Below are positions 1 through 7,460 of a DNA stretch of 8,948 bases, piece by piece (position 1 is the first letter of the stretch; each line of letters opens with the position of its first letter). The DNA lies in the NCBI GenBank assembly GCA_011371465.1, contig DRQL01000177.1, forward strand, positions 1 through 8,948. The letters are read 5' to 3'. The notes under the pieces are model-generated. The model was not told the origin of the DNA. It did not search any database and saw only the letters and a list, made by a program, of their open reading frames with translations. The translations under genes were made by a program, and so were the position numbers. This DNA is from Gammaproteobacteria bacterium (GTDB lineage: Bacteria; Pseudomonadota; Gammaproteobacteria; DSM-19610).

Positions 1-2301
1 GACCCGGATGCGCCGGTCAACCGCGGCCTGAACTGCATCAAGGGCTATTTCAACGGCAAGATCATGTACGGCAAAGACCGCCTGACCAAGCCGCTGCTGC
101 GCATGAAAGATGGCAAATTCGACAAGAATGGCAAGTTCCACGCCGTCAGCTGGGAGCGCGCCTTCGACGAAATGGAAAAGCAGTTTCGACGCCACTACAA
201 CGAAAAAGGCCCGCACGGCATTTCCATTTTCGGCTCCGGCCAGTACACCATTCCCGAAGGCTATACCGCATCCAAGCTGATGAAAGCGGGCTTTCGCAGC
301 AACAACATCGACCCCAATGCGCGTCACTGCATGGCTTCCGCAGTGGGCGCCTTCATCCGCGGTTTCGGCGCGGACGAACCGATGGGTTGCTACGACGACC
401 TGGAGCACGCCGATGCCTTTGTGCTGTGGGGTTCCAACATGGCGGAAATGCACCCCATCCTGTGGTCGCGCCTGACCGATACGCGTCTGACCAGGGAGGG
501 TTGCGAAGTACACGTGCTGTCCACCTTCGAACACCGCTGTTTCGACCTCGGCGACAACAACATGGTGTTTACGCCGCAGACCGACCTGGCCATCCTCAAC
601 TACATCGCCAACTACATCATCGAGCACAAGGCCTACAACCAGGACTTTATCGACCGGCACGTCAACTTCACCAAAACGCCGACCGATATCGGTTACGGTC
701 TGCGCCCGGAGCATCCTCTGCAGAAAAAGGCAAAGAACGCGAACAAGGGCAAGCTGAGCAAGATCAGTTTCGAGGAATACGCGGAGTCGGTGAAGCCCTA
801 CACGCTGGAATACACGTCAGAACTGTCGGGCGTGCCCAAAGAGAACCTGGAGCGGCTGGCAAAACTGTATGCCGACCCGGAACGCAAGATCACCTCCTTC
901 TGGACCATGGGCTTCAACCAGCATACGCGCGGTGTGTGGGCCAACGGGCTGATCTATAACATTCACCTCCTGACCGGCAAGATCTCCGAGCCGGGCAACG
1001 GCCCGTTCTCGCTGACCGGCCAGCCTTCGGCCTGTGGCACGGCGCGCGAAGTAGGCACCTTTGCCCACCGCCTGCCGGCCGATTACGTGGTGTTCAAAAA
1101 GCCGCACCGTGATTTTGCCGAGAAGATCTGGAAGCTGCCACAGGGTACGCTGCCCGGCAAGAAGGGTTACCACGCGGTGTTGCAGAACCGCATGTTGAAA
1201 GACGGCAAGCTGAATGCCTACTGGGTACAGTGCAACAACAACATGCAGGCCGCGGCCAACATGAACGAGGAGACGCTGCCCGGCTACCGTAATCCCGCCA
1301 ACTTTATCGTGGTTTCCGATCCCTACCCGACGGTTACCGCCATGGCCGCCGACCTGATCCTGCCGACCGCCATGTGGACCGAGAAGGAGGGCGCCTACGG
1401 TAACGCCGAGCGCCGCACCCAGTTCTGGCGCGAACAGGTGAGCGCACCGGGCGAGGCGAAGTCCGATCTCTGGCAGGTGGTCGAGTTCTCCAAACGCTTT
1501 AAAACCGAAGACGCCTGGCCGGACGAGTTGCTGGAGAAAAACCCGGAATACCGGGGCAAGACCCTGTTTGAAGTGCTGTTTGCCAACGGCCAGGTGGACA
1601 AGTTCCCCAAACAGACAGTGACCGATGAAGCCGGCAACCAGTACACCAATCATGAAATGGAAGACTTCGGTTTCTATATACAGAAAGGCCTGTTCGAGGA
1701 ATACCGCCGCTTCCAGCACGAGGGTGTGAAAAAAGGTCACGAACAGGCGCCCTACGATACCTACCACAAGGTGCGCGGTCTGCGCTGGCCGGTCATCGAC
1801 GGCAAGGAGACCCTGTGGCGTTACCGCGAGGGCTACGACCCCTACGTCGAGAAAGGCAAGGAGGTTACCTTCTATGGCAAACCGGACGGCCGTGCCAACA
1901 TCATCACTGCGCCCTATGAGCCGGCCGCCGAGAGCCCGGATGAAGAATATGATCTTTGGCTCAGTACCGGGCGCGTACTGGAGCACTGGCATTCGGGTTC
2001 CATGACGCGGCGTGTGCCGGAGCTGTACCGTGCTTTCCCGGACGCGGTGATCTTCATGCACCCCGACGATGCCAAACAACGTGGTCTGCGTCGCGGACTG
2101 CCGGCGAAAGTGGTCAGCCGGCGCGGTGAAATCGCGGCGCGTGTCGAGACGCGCGGCCGTAACCGTCCGCCGCGCGGGCTGATCTTCATACCCTGGTTTG
2201 ATGCCAGCCGCCTGGTCAACAAGGTGACGCTGGACGCCACTGACCCGCTGTCCAAGGAAACGGACTACAAGAAGTGTGCGGTGAAGGTGGTCAAGGCCTG
2301 A
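1..2301 (+). CDS. napA: Periplasmic nitrate reductase catalytic subunit NapA (5' end missing)
   Basis: NapA reduces nitrate to nitrite in the periplasm using a bis-MGD molybdenum cofactor and one [4Fe-4S] cluster. Reading frame 1 is open from base 1 to the TGA at 2299-2301, giving 766 residues. Remembered alignment to E. coli NapA (828 residues) puts the first visible codon near residue 65-70, so the Tat signal and the first three cluster cysteines lie outside the window. The fourth cluster cysteine is visible in NRGLNCIKG (codon 12, bases 34-36). The molybdenum-ligand cysteine is in ARHCMASA (codon 110, bases 328-330). Further NapA signatures follow in order: GFNQHTRGVWAN, LTGQPSACGTAREVG, EKEGAYGNAERRTQFW, STGRVLEHWH and TRGRNRPPRGL near the C-terminus. 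The frame has no break. The ATG at 64 is internal and not the start. napG follows after 19 bases; napD, napE and napF are not in view and may lie upstream. Confidence 0.97.
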   Translation, partial: DPDAPVNRGLNCIKGYFNGKIMYGKDRLTKPLLRMKDGKFDKNGKFHAVSWERAFDEMEKQFRRHYNEKGPHGISIFGSGQYTIPEGYTASKLMKAGFRSNNIDPNARHCMASAVGAFIRGFGADEPMGCYDDLEHADAFVLWGSNMAEMHPILWSRLTDTRLTREGCEVHVLSTFEHRCFDLGDNNMVFTPQTDLAILNYIANYIIEHKAYNQDFIDRHVNFTKTPTDIGYGLRPEHPLQKKAKNANKGKLSKISFEEYAESVKPYTLEYTSELSGVPKENLERLAKLYADPERKITSFWTMGFNQHTRGVWANGLIYNIHLLTGKISEPGNGPFSLTGQPSACGTAREVGTFAHRLPADYVVFKKPHRDFAEKIWKLPQGTLPGKKGYHAVLQNRMLKDGKLNAYWVQCNNNMQAAANMNEETLPGYRNPANFIVVSDPYPTVTAMAADLILPTAMWTEKEGAYGNAERRTQFWREQVSAPGEAKSDLWQVVEFSKRFKTEDAWPDELLEKNPEYRGKTLFEVLFANGQVDKFPKQTVTDEAGNQYTNHEMEDFGFYIQKGLFEEYRRFQHEGVKKGHEQAPYDTYHKVRGLRWPVIDGKETLWRYREGYDPYVEKGKEVTFYGKPDGRANIITAPYEPAAESPDEEYDLWLSTGRVLEHWHSGSMTRRVPELYRAFPDAVIFMHPDDAKQRGLRRGLPAKVVSRRGEIAARVETRGRNRPPRGLIFIPWFDASRLVNKVTLDATDPLSKETDYKKCAVKVVKA

Positions 2302-2320
2302 GGTCAGCGGGCGCAGGATC

Positions 2321-3196
2321 ATGACGGCAGCGGCACGCAAACCATCAGCAGCACCGGCCTCGGCGGCGCGGCGGCGTTTTATCGTCGATATGGCGCGCAC
2401 GGGTGGCGGCGTGGCCCTGTTCAGTATGGGGATCGGGCTGTATGCGCGCCAGGCTGCGTCGCTGCCGGCGCTGGCATTGCGCCCGCCGGGCGCGCTGGAC
2501 GAGCCGCAGTTTATCGGCGCCTGTGTACGCTGCGGCCTGTGCGTGCGCGACTGTCCCTATGACACGCTGAGCCTTGCCCGGCTGGGTGACGAAGTAGCCA
2601 CCGGTACGCCGTATTTCACGGCGCGCGATGTGCCCTGTGAAATGTGTGAAGACATCCCCTGCGTCAAGGCCTGCCCGACCGGCGCGCTGGACCACGAACT
2701 GACCGATATCGACGACGCGCGCATGGGGCTGGCGGTATTGATCGACGAGGAAAACTGCCTCAACTTCCAGGGTCTGCGCTGTGATGTCTGTTACCGCGTC
2801 TGCCCGTCGATCGACCAGGCGATCACCCTGGAGATGCAACACAATCCCCGCAGCGGAAAACACGCCTTGTTCATTCCCACGGTACATTCGGATGCCTGCA
2901 CCGGTTGTGGAAAATGCGAAAAGGCCTGTGTGCTGGAAGAAGCGGCCATCAAGGTGCTGCCCACCCGGCTGGCGAAAGGCGAGCTGGGTCACCACTACCG
3001 CTGGGGCTGGAAAGAAAAGCAGAAAGCCGGCGGCAGCCTGGTGACGCCCGACCGGCAACACCGCTATAACCTGCCTCAGGGCGAGCGCTACGATTACGAA
3101 GGCGAGGGCCTGATCATGGACGAAAACAGCGGTCAGACACCGTTCGCCAGTGATCCTCTCGATACCCTCAACCGTGGTGTGGAGGGACGGCGATGA
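2321..3196 (+). CDS. napG: Ferredoxin-type quinol dehydrogenase subunit NapG
   Basis: NapG is a periplasm-facing protein with four [4Fe-4S] clusters that works with membrane protein NapH to move electrons from quinol towards NapB/NapA. The 291-residue product starts with a twin-arginine motif (RRRF, residues 17-20) and a hydrophobic stretch (about 27-42), as expected for Tat export. Cysteine groups lie at 68/71/74/78, 106/109/114/118, 146/154/157/161 and 193/196/199/203. Family signatures include CEMCEDIPC and LRCDVCYR. The start is the only ATG upstream of the Tat motif, but its Shine-Dalgarno is poor: AGGA at 2315-2318 lies only 2 bases away. Translation may therefore depend on coupling to napA. 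The protein is longer than E. coli NapG (231 residues); the extra ~55 residues follow the conserved GHHYRWGW at 223-230 and are polar and acidic. The stop overlaps the napH start by 4 bases. Confidence 0.95.
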   Translation: MTAAARKPSAAPASAARRRFIVDMARTGGGVALFSMGIGLYARQAASLPALALRPPGALDEPQFIGACVRCGLCVRDCPYDTLSLARLGDEVATGTPYFTARDVPCEMCEDIPCVKACPTGALDHELTDIDDARMGLAVLIDEENCLNFQGLRCDVCYRVCPSIDQAITLEMQHNPRSGKHALFIPTVHSDACTGCGKCEKACVLEEAAIKVLPTRLAKGELGHHYRWGWKEKQKAGGSLVTPDRQHRYNLPQGERYDYEGEGLIMDENSGQTPFASDPLDTLNRGVEGRR

Positions 3197-4104
3197 AGCG
3201 TGACACTCGTCCCGGCGCAGAAGCCGTTGCCGTCAAAGGCTGGTTATCCGCCAACCGGTGGCTGCTGGCGCGGCGCTTCACCCAGTTGTCCATCCTGGGC
3301 CTGTTCATGCTGGGTCCCTGGTTTGGCATCTGGCTGGTCAAGGGCAATCTCAACGCCAGTCTGACGCTCGATGTTCTGCCACTCACCGATCCATACGTCC
3401 TGCTGCAGTCCCTGCTGGCCGGGCACAGGCCGGAGATGGTCGCTGTCAGCGGCGCCCTGATCGTCACCGCCTTCTACCTGCTGGTGGGCGGGCGGACCTA
3501 CTGTGCGTGGGTCTGTCCTGTGAATATCGTGACCGACACCGCGCACTGGCTGCGTGAACGGCTGGGGATCACCGGGGCTGCGCGCCTGTCGTCCACGACA
3601 CGCTACTGGATACTGGCGGCCAGCCTGTTACTGGCGTTGTTTACGGGCGCACTGGTGTGGGAATTCGTGAACCCGGTGTCCATGCTGCACCGCGGCCTGA
3701 TTTTCGGTATGGGCCTGGCGTGGTTGCTGGTGCTGGGGGTATTCCTGCTCGACCTGCTGGTGAGCCGGCGCGCCTGGTGCGGCCACCTGTGCCCGGTGGG
3801 GGCCTTCTACAGTCTGCTGGGTGTGCGCAGCCTGTTGCGGGTGCGCGCCGACCAGCGCGAGCAGTGCGACGACTGCATGGACTGTTTCCTGGTCTGCCCG
3901 GAACCGAAAGTGATTAGGCCGGCGCTGAAAGGCGCGGGCAAGGGCATTGGTCCGGTGATCACCTCGGCCAATTGCACCAATTGCGGACGTTGTATCGACG
4001 TCTGTGCCAAAGATGTATTCCGCTTCGGCAGCCGTTTCGGTAACCGCGCGGACAAACCTGGACAAACTACCCATCAATCCCCCGGAGTGGAGGCTTTGCG
4101 ATGA
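3193..4104 (+). CDS. napH: Membrane ferredoxin-type quinol dehydrogenase NapH
   Basis: NapH is the membrane partner of NapG and is thought to oxidise quinol and pass electrons outwards. The 303-residue product has four predicted membrane helices at about residues 29-49, 82-100, 138-158 and 168-190. Two CxxxCP motifs follow helices 2 and 4 (C104/C108 in CAWVCP, C196/C200 in CGHLCP). The C-terminal domain holds two [4Fe-4S] motifs (C225/228/231/235 and C261/264/267/271). The ATG overlaps the napG stop (ATGA), and GGAGGG at 3181-3186 is a good ribosome site 6 bases before it. The C-terminus after residue ~280 is polar and adds some residues to the ~287 of E. coli NapH. The gene ends in a second ATGA overlap with napB, so napG, napH and napB are very probably translationally coupled. 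Confidence 0.95.
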   Translation: MKRDTRPGAEAVAVKGWLSANRWLLARRFTQLSILGLFMLGPWFGIWLVKGNLNASLTLDVLPLTDPYVLLQSLLAGHRPEMVAVSGALIVTAFYLLVGGRTYCAWVCPVNIVTDTAHWLRERLGITGAARLSSTTRYWILAASLLLALFTGALVWEFVNPVSMLHRGLIFGMGLAWLLVLGVFLLDLLVSRRAWCGHLCPVGAFYSLLGVRSLLRVRADQREQCDDCMDCFLVCPEPKVIRPALKGAGKGIGPVITSANCTNCGRCIDVCAKDVFRFGSRFGNRADKPGQTTHQSPGVEALR

Positions 4105-4538
4105 TGAAAAAACTGTCAATGATACTGGTAATGCTGGGGACCGTCGGGCTGGCGCAGGCCGGGGACGTGCGCTCCCTGCGCGGTCATGTCGATCTGCAGG
4201 ACGAGTCCCGGGCGCCGGAGCCCAAACAGTTCGCCAAGGACGGGGAGCCGATTGCGCGCGACTATGTGCAGCAGCCGCCGCTGATTCCGCACAAGATCAA
4301 GGGCTACCGCATCGACCGGAATTCCAACAAGTGCCTGAGCTGTCACAGCTGGAAGCACTACCGCGAGGCCGGTGCCACCAAGATCAGCCAGACCCACTTC
4401 GAGGATCGCAACAAGAACGTGCTGGCCAACGTTTCGGCCAGGCGTTATTTCTGCACCCAGTGCCACGTGCCGCAGGCGGGTGCCAAGCCGCTGGTTGAAA
4501 ATACCTTCAAACCGGTTCAGGCCATTGCCGGCGAATAA
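4101..4538 (+). CDS. napB: Periplasmic nitrate reductase dihaem cytochrome c subunit NapB
   Basis: NapB is the small electron-transfer subunit that hands electrons from NapC or NapGH to NapA. The 145-residue precursor begins with a Sec signal (KK, then a hydrophobic core at residues 5-17) with a likely cleavage after AQA at residue 20. Two haem-binding motifs are present, CLSCH (78-82) and CTQCH (118-122). The histidines in IPHKI (H64) and SQTHF (H99) sit where the distal haem ligands of NapB are expected. GGAGG at 4089-4093, 7 bases upstream, favours the ATG at 4101 over the adjacent ATG at 4104. The start overlaps the napH stop by 4 bases. The TAA at 4536-4538 is followed by a 27-base gap before napC. 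Confidence 0.96.
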   Translation: MMKKLSMILVMLGTVGLAQAGDVRSLRGHVDLQDESRAPEPKQFAKDGEPIARDYVQQPPLIPHKIKGYRIDRNSNKCLSCHSWKHYREAGATKISQTHFEDRNKNVLANVSARRYFCTQCHVPQAGAKPLVENTFKPVQAIAGE

Positions 4539-4565
4539 CCGTCACCACTGCAAACAGGATGCGTC

Positions 4566-5192
4566 ATGACAGATAACAACTCGAACCAGTGCAAGGGTTT
4601 AGTATGCGGGCTGTGGAGTGTGCTCAGGCGCCCGTCGGTCAAGTACTCGCTGGGTACATTGCTGGTGGTAGGCTTTGTATCGGGAATTATTTTCTGGGGC
4701 GGTTTCAACACCGCCATGGAGATGACCAACAACGAGGAGTTCTGTATTTCCTGCCACGAAATGAATGACAACGTGTTCCAGGAGTACAAGAACACCATCC
4801 ACTATTCCAACCGCACCGGTGTCCGTGCCACCTGCCCGGACTGTCACGTGCCGAAGGAATGGGTCCACAAGGTGGTGCGCAAGATCCAGGCAACCAACGA
4901 GCTGTACCACAAGGTCATGGGTACCATCGATACCCGCGAGAAATTCCTGGAACACCGCCTGGAGCTGGCCAAACATGTCTGGAAGGCCATGAAGAGCACC
5001 GATTCGCGCGAGTGTCGCAACTGCCACAACTACGAGTACATGGATTTTGCCGAACAGGGCCGGCGCGCGGTGTCGCAGCACTCAAAGGGGCTGGAAGAAG
5101 GCAAGACCTGTATAGATTGCCACAAGGGTATTGCCCACGAACTGCCCGACATGCGTGAAGTGGACCCGACTGCGGTTATCGGTTCCAACTAG
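4566..5192 (+). CDS. napC: Membrane-anchored tetrahaem quinol dehydrogenase NapC (NapC/NirT family)
   Basis: NapC oxidises quinol at the outer face of the inner membrane and supplies electrons to NapAB. The 208-residue product has one N-terminal membrane anchor (about residues 28-47) and four CxxCH haem motifs: CISCH (60-64), CPDCH (90-94), CRNCH (150-154) and CIDCH (182-186). The segments FWGGFNTAMEM, SGVRATCPDCHVP-like TGVRATCPDCHVP and CHKGIAHELPDMREV match the NapC branch of the family. AGGA at 4556-4559, 6 bases upstream, supports the ATG at 4566. Having napC together with napGH gives this operon two quinol-oxidising routes, as in enterobacterial nap operons. Two cysteines (9 and 14) in the short cytoplasmic N-terminus are not part of any haem motif and have no obvious role. 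It is the last gene of the + strand operon. Confidence 0.96.
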   Translation: MTDNNSNQCKGLVCGLWSVLRRPSVKYSLGTLLVVGFVSGIIFWGGFNTAMEMTNNEEFCISCHEMNDNVFQEYKNTIHYSNRTGVRATCPDCHVPKEWVHKVVRKIQATNELYHKVMGTIDTREKFLEHRLELAKHVWKAMKSTDSRECRNCHNYEYMDFAEQGRRAVSQHSKGLEEGKTCIDCHKGIAHELPDMREVDPTAVIGSN

Positions 5193-5212
5193 CGCGGGCA
5201 CAACGGCAACCC

Positions 5213-5278
5213 GTAGGAGCGCCGTCCTTCGGCGCGAATGTTGAGGCGTGTTATCGCGGTCAGGGGACCGCTCCTGCA
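5213..5278. repeat. REP-like double hairpin between the convergent operons
   Basis: Two hairpins lie side by side 20 bases past the napC stop. The first has arms GCGCCG (5219-5224) and CGGCGC (5230-5235) with a 5-base loop. The second has arms GCGGTC (5256-5261) and GACCGC (5266-5271) with a 4-base loop. The outer ends GTAGGAGCG (5213-5221) and CGCTCCTGC (5270-5278) are complementary except for one base, so the whole block is an imperfect inverted repeat. This GTAGGAGCG-headed form resembles REP/BIME elements common in gammaproteobacterial intergenic DNA. It lies in the convergent gap and could block read-through from either side. No T-run follows either stem, so it is not a classical intrinsic terminator. 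Nothing else recognisable lies between it and the moaA stop. Confidence 0.7.
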
Positions 5279-5327
5279 GGATGGCGTTCCTGGTTTCAGG
5301 CAGGCCCCGTCATTGGGCAGTTTGCGA

Positions 5328-6308
5328 TCAGCCGCCTGTCAGTGACATGAAACGCACGATCTGTCCCGGCTTGTCACTGAATTCGTGGCGCTCCGGTTTG
5401 CGTGCGATGGCTGCGAGTATTGCCTGCTCGATATCCCGGTCGGTGGCACCTGCGCGCAGTAAGGGGCGTAGTTCCAGTTTATCGTCCTGCCCCAGGCACA
5501 GGTAGATCGTCCCGTCGACCGACAGGCGTACGCGGTTGCAGGTTTCACAGAAATGCTGCGAGATGGGTGTAATGAAGCCAATGCGCAGTTCTGTGCCGGC
5601 AACCCGTACGTAGCGGGCCGGACCGCCACCGGGCATGACCCCGGGAATCAGGTCAAAGCGTTGCTCCAGCTGCCTGCGGACGGTTTGCAGGTTGACGTAG
5701 TGCGTGCTTGCGGACACGCCGGTGCTGCCCATGGGCATGGTCTCGATAAAACGCAGGGTAAAGTCGTGCTCGATACAGAAGTCGACCATATCCACGACTT
5801 CGTCGTCGTTCACCCCGGCCATCACCACCATGTTGATCTTGATCGGCGCGAAGCCGGCGGCTTTCGCTGCCATCAGGCCGGACAGTACTTTCTCCAGCTT
5901 GCCACGGGTGATCTGTTTGAATCGGTCGGCACGCAGGCTATCCAGGCTGACATTGATCCGGGACACCCCGGCGGCCATCAGCGCCCCGGCGTGTTTATCG
6001 AGACGGGTTGCGTTGGTGCTGAGCGACAGGTCATCGATGCCCGGCAGCGCCGCAAGGCGTGCGGCCAGTTCGGGCAGGTTTTTACGTACCAGGGGCTCGC
6101 CCCCGGTGAGACGCAGGCGCGTCACGCCCAGGCGACCGAAGGCAGCGATCACCCGTTCGATTTCGGCCGGTGTCAGCCAGTCTTCCGGCTCCTCGAAACC
6201 GGTAAAGTCGCGCGGCAGGCAGTAACTGCAGCGCAGGTCGCAGCGGTCGGTCACCGACAGGCGCACGTACTCGATAGGCCGTCCAAAGGGATCGATCAGC
6301 TGCTGCAT
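5328..6308 (-). CDS. moaA: GTP 3',8-cyclase MoaA (molybdenum cofactor biosynthesis)
   Basis: MoaA is a cytoplasmic radical-SAM enzyme that, with MoaC, turns GTP into cyclic pyranopterin monophosphate, the first step of molybdopterin synthesis. The 326-residue product has the N-terminal radical-SAM cysteines C23, C27 and C30 (CDLRCSYC) and the SAM-contacting GGEP at 69-72. The C-terminal cluster cysteines are C254, C257 and C271 (CETCNRVRL, spacing CX2CX13C). It ends in the conserved double glycine (residues 325-326) needed for activity in this family. Length is normal. The ATG at 6308 fits homologues (QQLIDPFGRPIEYVRLSVTD), but no Shine-Dalgarno precedes it. moaA stands alone, with no moaB, C, D or E next to it. 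It follows soeC and faces napC; both neighbouring clusters encode enzymes of the family its product serves. Confidence 0.96.
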   Translation of the reverse strand: MQQLIDPFGRPIEYVRLSVTDRCDLRCSYCLPRDFTGFEEPEDWLTPAEIERVIAAFGRLGVTRLRLTGGEPLVRKNLPELAARLAALPGIDDLSLSTNATRLDKHAGALMAAGVSRINVSLDSLRADRFKQITRGKLEKVLSGLMAAKAAGFAPIKINMVVMAGVNDDEVVDMVDFCIEHDFTLRFIETMPMGSTGVSASTHYVNLQTVRRQLEQRFDLIPGVMPGGGPARYVRVAGTELRIGFITPISQHFCETCNRVRLSVDGTIYLCLGQDDKLELRPLLRAGATDRDIEQAILAAIARKPERHEFSDKPGQIVRFMSLTGG

Positions 6309-6314
6309 GGTTTG

Positions 6315-6343
6315 AGCATAGTCCAGGTTGCCATATCCGACAA
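6315..6343 (-). promoter_or_regulatory. Candidate sigma-70 promoter abutting the moaA start
   Basis: Read on the - strand, TTGTCG (6343-6338) and TATGCT (6320-6315) are separated by exactly 17 bases. Each matches the -35 (TTGACA) and -10 (TATAAT) consensus at 4 of 6 positions. The moaA ATG begins 6 bases after the -10 element, so a transcript from here would start at or next to the A of ATG. This is consistent with the missing Shine-Dalgarno and would yield a leaderless message. Such half-matching pairs also occur by chance, and moaA could equally be read through from soeC. Confidence 0.35.
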
Positions 6344-6427
6344 TAGGATCTTTTGCAGGGGTATGACACTGACCTGCATCAGGGTAACCGCGAACATCCC
6401 CGAGCCGCCTGAATCCCGTCGATACCC

Positions 6428-6457
6428 GTAGGTCGGATTAGCGCAGCGTAATCCGAC
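6428..6457 (+). repeat. Palindromic intergenic repeat, copy A (soeC-moaA gap)
   Basis: This 30-base element begins with GTAGGT. It forms a perfect 9-base-pair hairpin, GTCGGATTA (6432-6440) with TAATCCGAC (6449-6457), around the loop GCGCAGCG. It sits between the soeC stop and moaA. The same sequence family occurs twice more at 8261-8289 and 8322-8351. Similar GTAGGTYGGRTTAGCGCAGCG elements are, to my knowledge, scattered through many proteobacterial genomes. The stem has no T-run after it on either strand, so it is not an obvious terminator. The remaining ~120 bases of this gap hold no gene that I can support. Confidence 0.85.
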
Positions 6458-6466
6458 ACCTCCGAA

Positions 6467-7447
6467 TTACCCAACCGTCTGATAATACAGATTCTGCGGG
6501 TGCCTGGACTGGGCAAAGAAAAACCAGCGCTCCGCCAGCAGGCCGGCATACTGGACAATAAAGGCCATGATGAACAGCGGCAGGACGTTGGCCGTCAGCC
6601 CGAGTGACAGCAGGAACAGGGGGACCGGGAAGACCGCGATCAGGAAGGTCCACTTGATAGTGCTGAAAACCGCCGGCGATACGCCGTGGAAGTACTCGCG
6701 CGTGTTGAATGAACCGGCCATGAATCCCTGCGCTTTCTGTTCGATCCTGTCGTGGCGAATGCCGATGGCAGTTTGCAGGGTGGACTTGTGTTTAATGCGC
6801 GAATTGCGAACCAGGCTCGACACACGAGTGACCAGTGCGGCCAGGGTAAGAAGGATGGTCCACCCGCCGTAGAAACCGGTAAGTTCCGAACCCTGGTGCG
6901 AGGCAAACGCCGTGGCCAGCATGAAACCGGAGGCGGAACCCAGCAGTGTGTAGTTCACGACGGTCAGCGGTGTGGCCCACTCCTGCAGGAACTTGATACA
7001 GGCATAGATCATGCCGGTGCACAGGAACAGCGTGAAGGCCAGGACCGTGTTGAGCCCACCTACCAGCAGCGACAGGTCAATTTCAAAGGTGTCACGCAAG
7101 GTGAACAGTACCGGGTTCCAGCCCAGGTAATGGATCAGCCCGTAGATCATGGTCATGCCCATGAAGGCCGGCAGCGCAATGACTTCCCGCGACAGCCATG
7201 ACGTGCGCCAGCGCGCCGCGGAGCGCCAGGCGCGTTCCGGGTGGCCGAGGTGGAAGAAAGAACTGAACAGGCCGGCGGCGAGGAAGGCGACCGCGATCAG
7301 GCTGCCGAGGCCGTAGAAGTTGGCGGAATCCTGGACCGGCAGTACTTTCACAACGGAATAGAGCTGGCCGGTATACAACGCCAGGAACAGGCCCTGGCCG
7401 ACACCGATCAGGGTGGTCAGGAATACGACAGAAAAGGCAGGGTGCAT
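6467..7447 (-). CDS. soeC: Membrane anchor subunit of a sulfite dehydrogenase-type complex, DmsC/NrfD superfamily (SoeC-like)
   Basis: This 326-residue hydrophobic protein is the likely quinone-facing anchor of the molybdoenzyme encoded with soeA and soeB. About eight membrane helices can be picked out, for example at residues 5-27, 44-64, 88-108, 122-145, 155-178, 187-205 and two between 265 and 310. The loop FFHLGHPERAWR (64-75) followed by TSWLSREV (82-89) is typical of DmsC-type anchors. The N-terminus MHPAFSVVFLTTLIG resembles what I recall of SoeC proteins of purple sulfur bacteria. The frame stays open upstream to an ATG at 7546, but that would overlap soeB with an implausible arginine-rich leader. 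The ATG at 7447 has AGGAG 7 bases before it and fits the family. It lies 13 bases after soeB. A DMSO-reductase anchor is the main alternative; DmsC-type membership is much surer than the Soe assignment. Confidence 0.8.
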   Translation of the reverse strand: MHPAFSVVFLTTLIGVGQGLFLALYTGQLYSVVKVLPVQDSANFYGLGSLIAVAFLAAGLFSSFFHLGHPERAWRSAARWRTSWLSREVIALPAFMGMTMIYGLIHYLGWNPVLFTLRDTFEIDLSLLVGGLNTVLAFTLFLCTGMIYACIKFLQEWATPLTVVNYTLLGSASGFMLATAFASHQGSELTGFYGGWTILLTLAALVTRVSSLVRNSRIKHKSTLQTAIGIRHDRIEQKAQGFMAGSFNTREYFHGVSPAVFSTIKWTFLIAVFPVPLFLLSLGLTANVLPLFIMAFIVQYAGLLAERWFFFAQSRHPQNLYYQTVG

Positions 7448-7454
7448 GGTCTGG

Positions 7455-7459
7455 CTCCT
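7455..7459 (-). promoter_or_regulatory. Ribosome binding site deciding the soeC start
   Basis: AGGAG on the - strand (7459-7455) lies 7 bases before the ATG at 7447, within the 13-base soeB-soeC spacer. It supports the short form of soeC over the upstream in-frame ATGs at 7546, 7495 and 7477. Confidence 0.75.
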
Positions 7460-7460
7460 G

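Noticed and set aside
817..2400. A 527-codon open frame on the - strand opposite napA
   Set aside because: The + strand is an unbroken, clearly conserved NapA. The antisense frame shows no recognisable domain and is the usual product of GC-rich codon use.
6309..6360. An FNR-type site near the moaA start
   Set aside because: A TTG...CAA pair is present, but the interval is 10 bases rather than 8 and the inner AT/AT bases are missing.
5553..6431. A 292-codon + strand open frame opposite moaA
   Set aside because: It is antisense to a complete MoaA and resembles no known protein.
6309..6466. A Moco riboswitch ahead of moaA
   Set aside because: I could find only the palindromic repeat and the promoter-like pair here; no multi-stem leader resembling the Moco motif could be recognised by eye.
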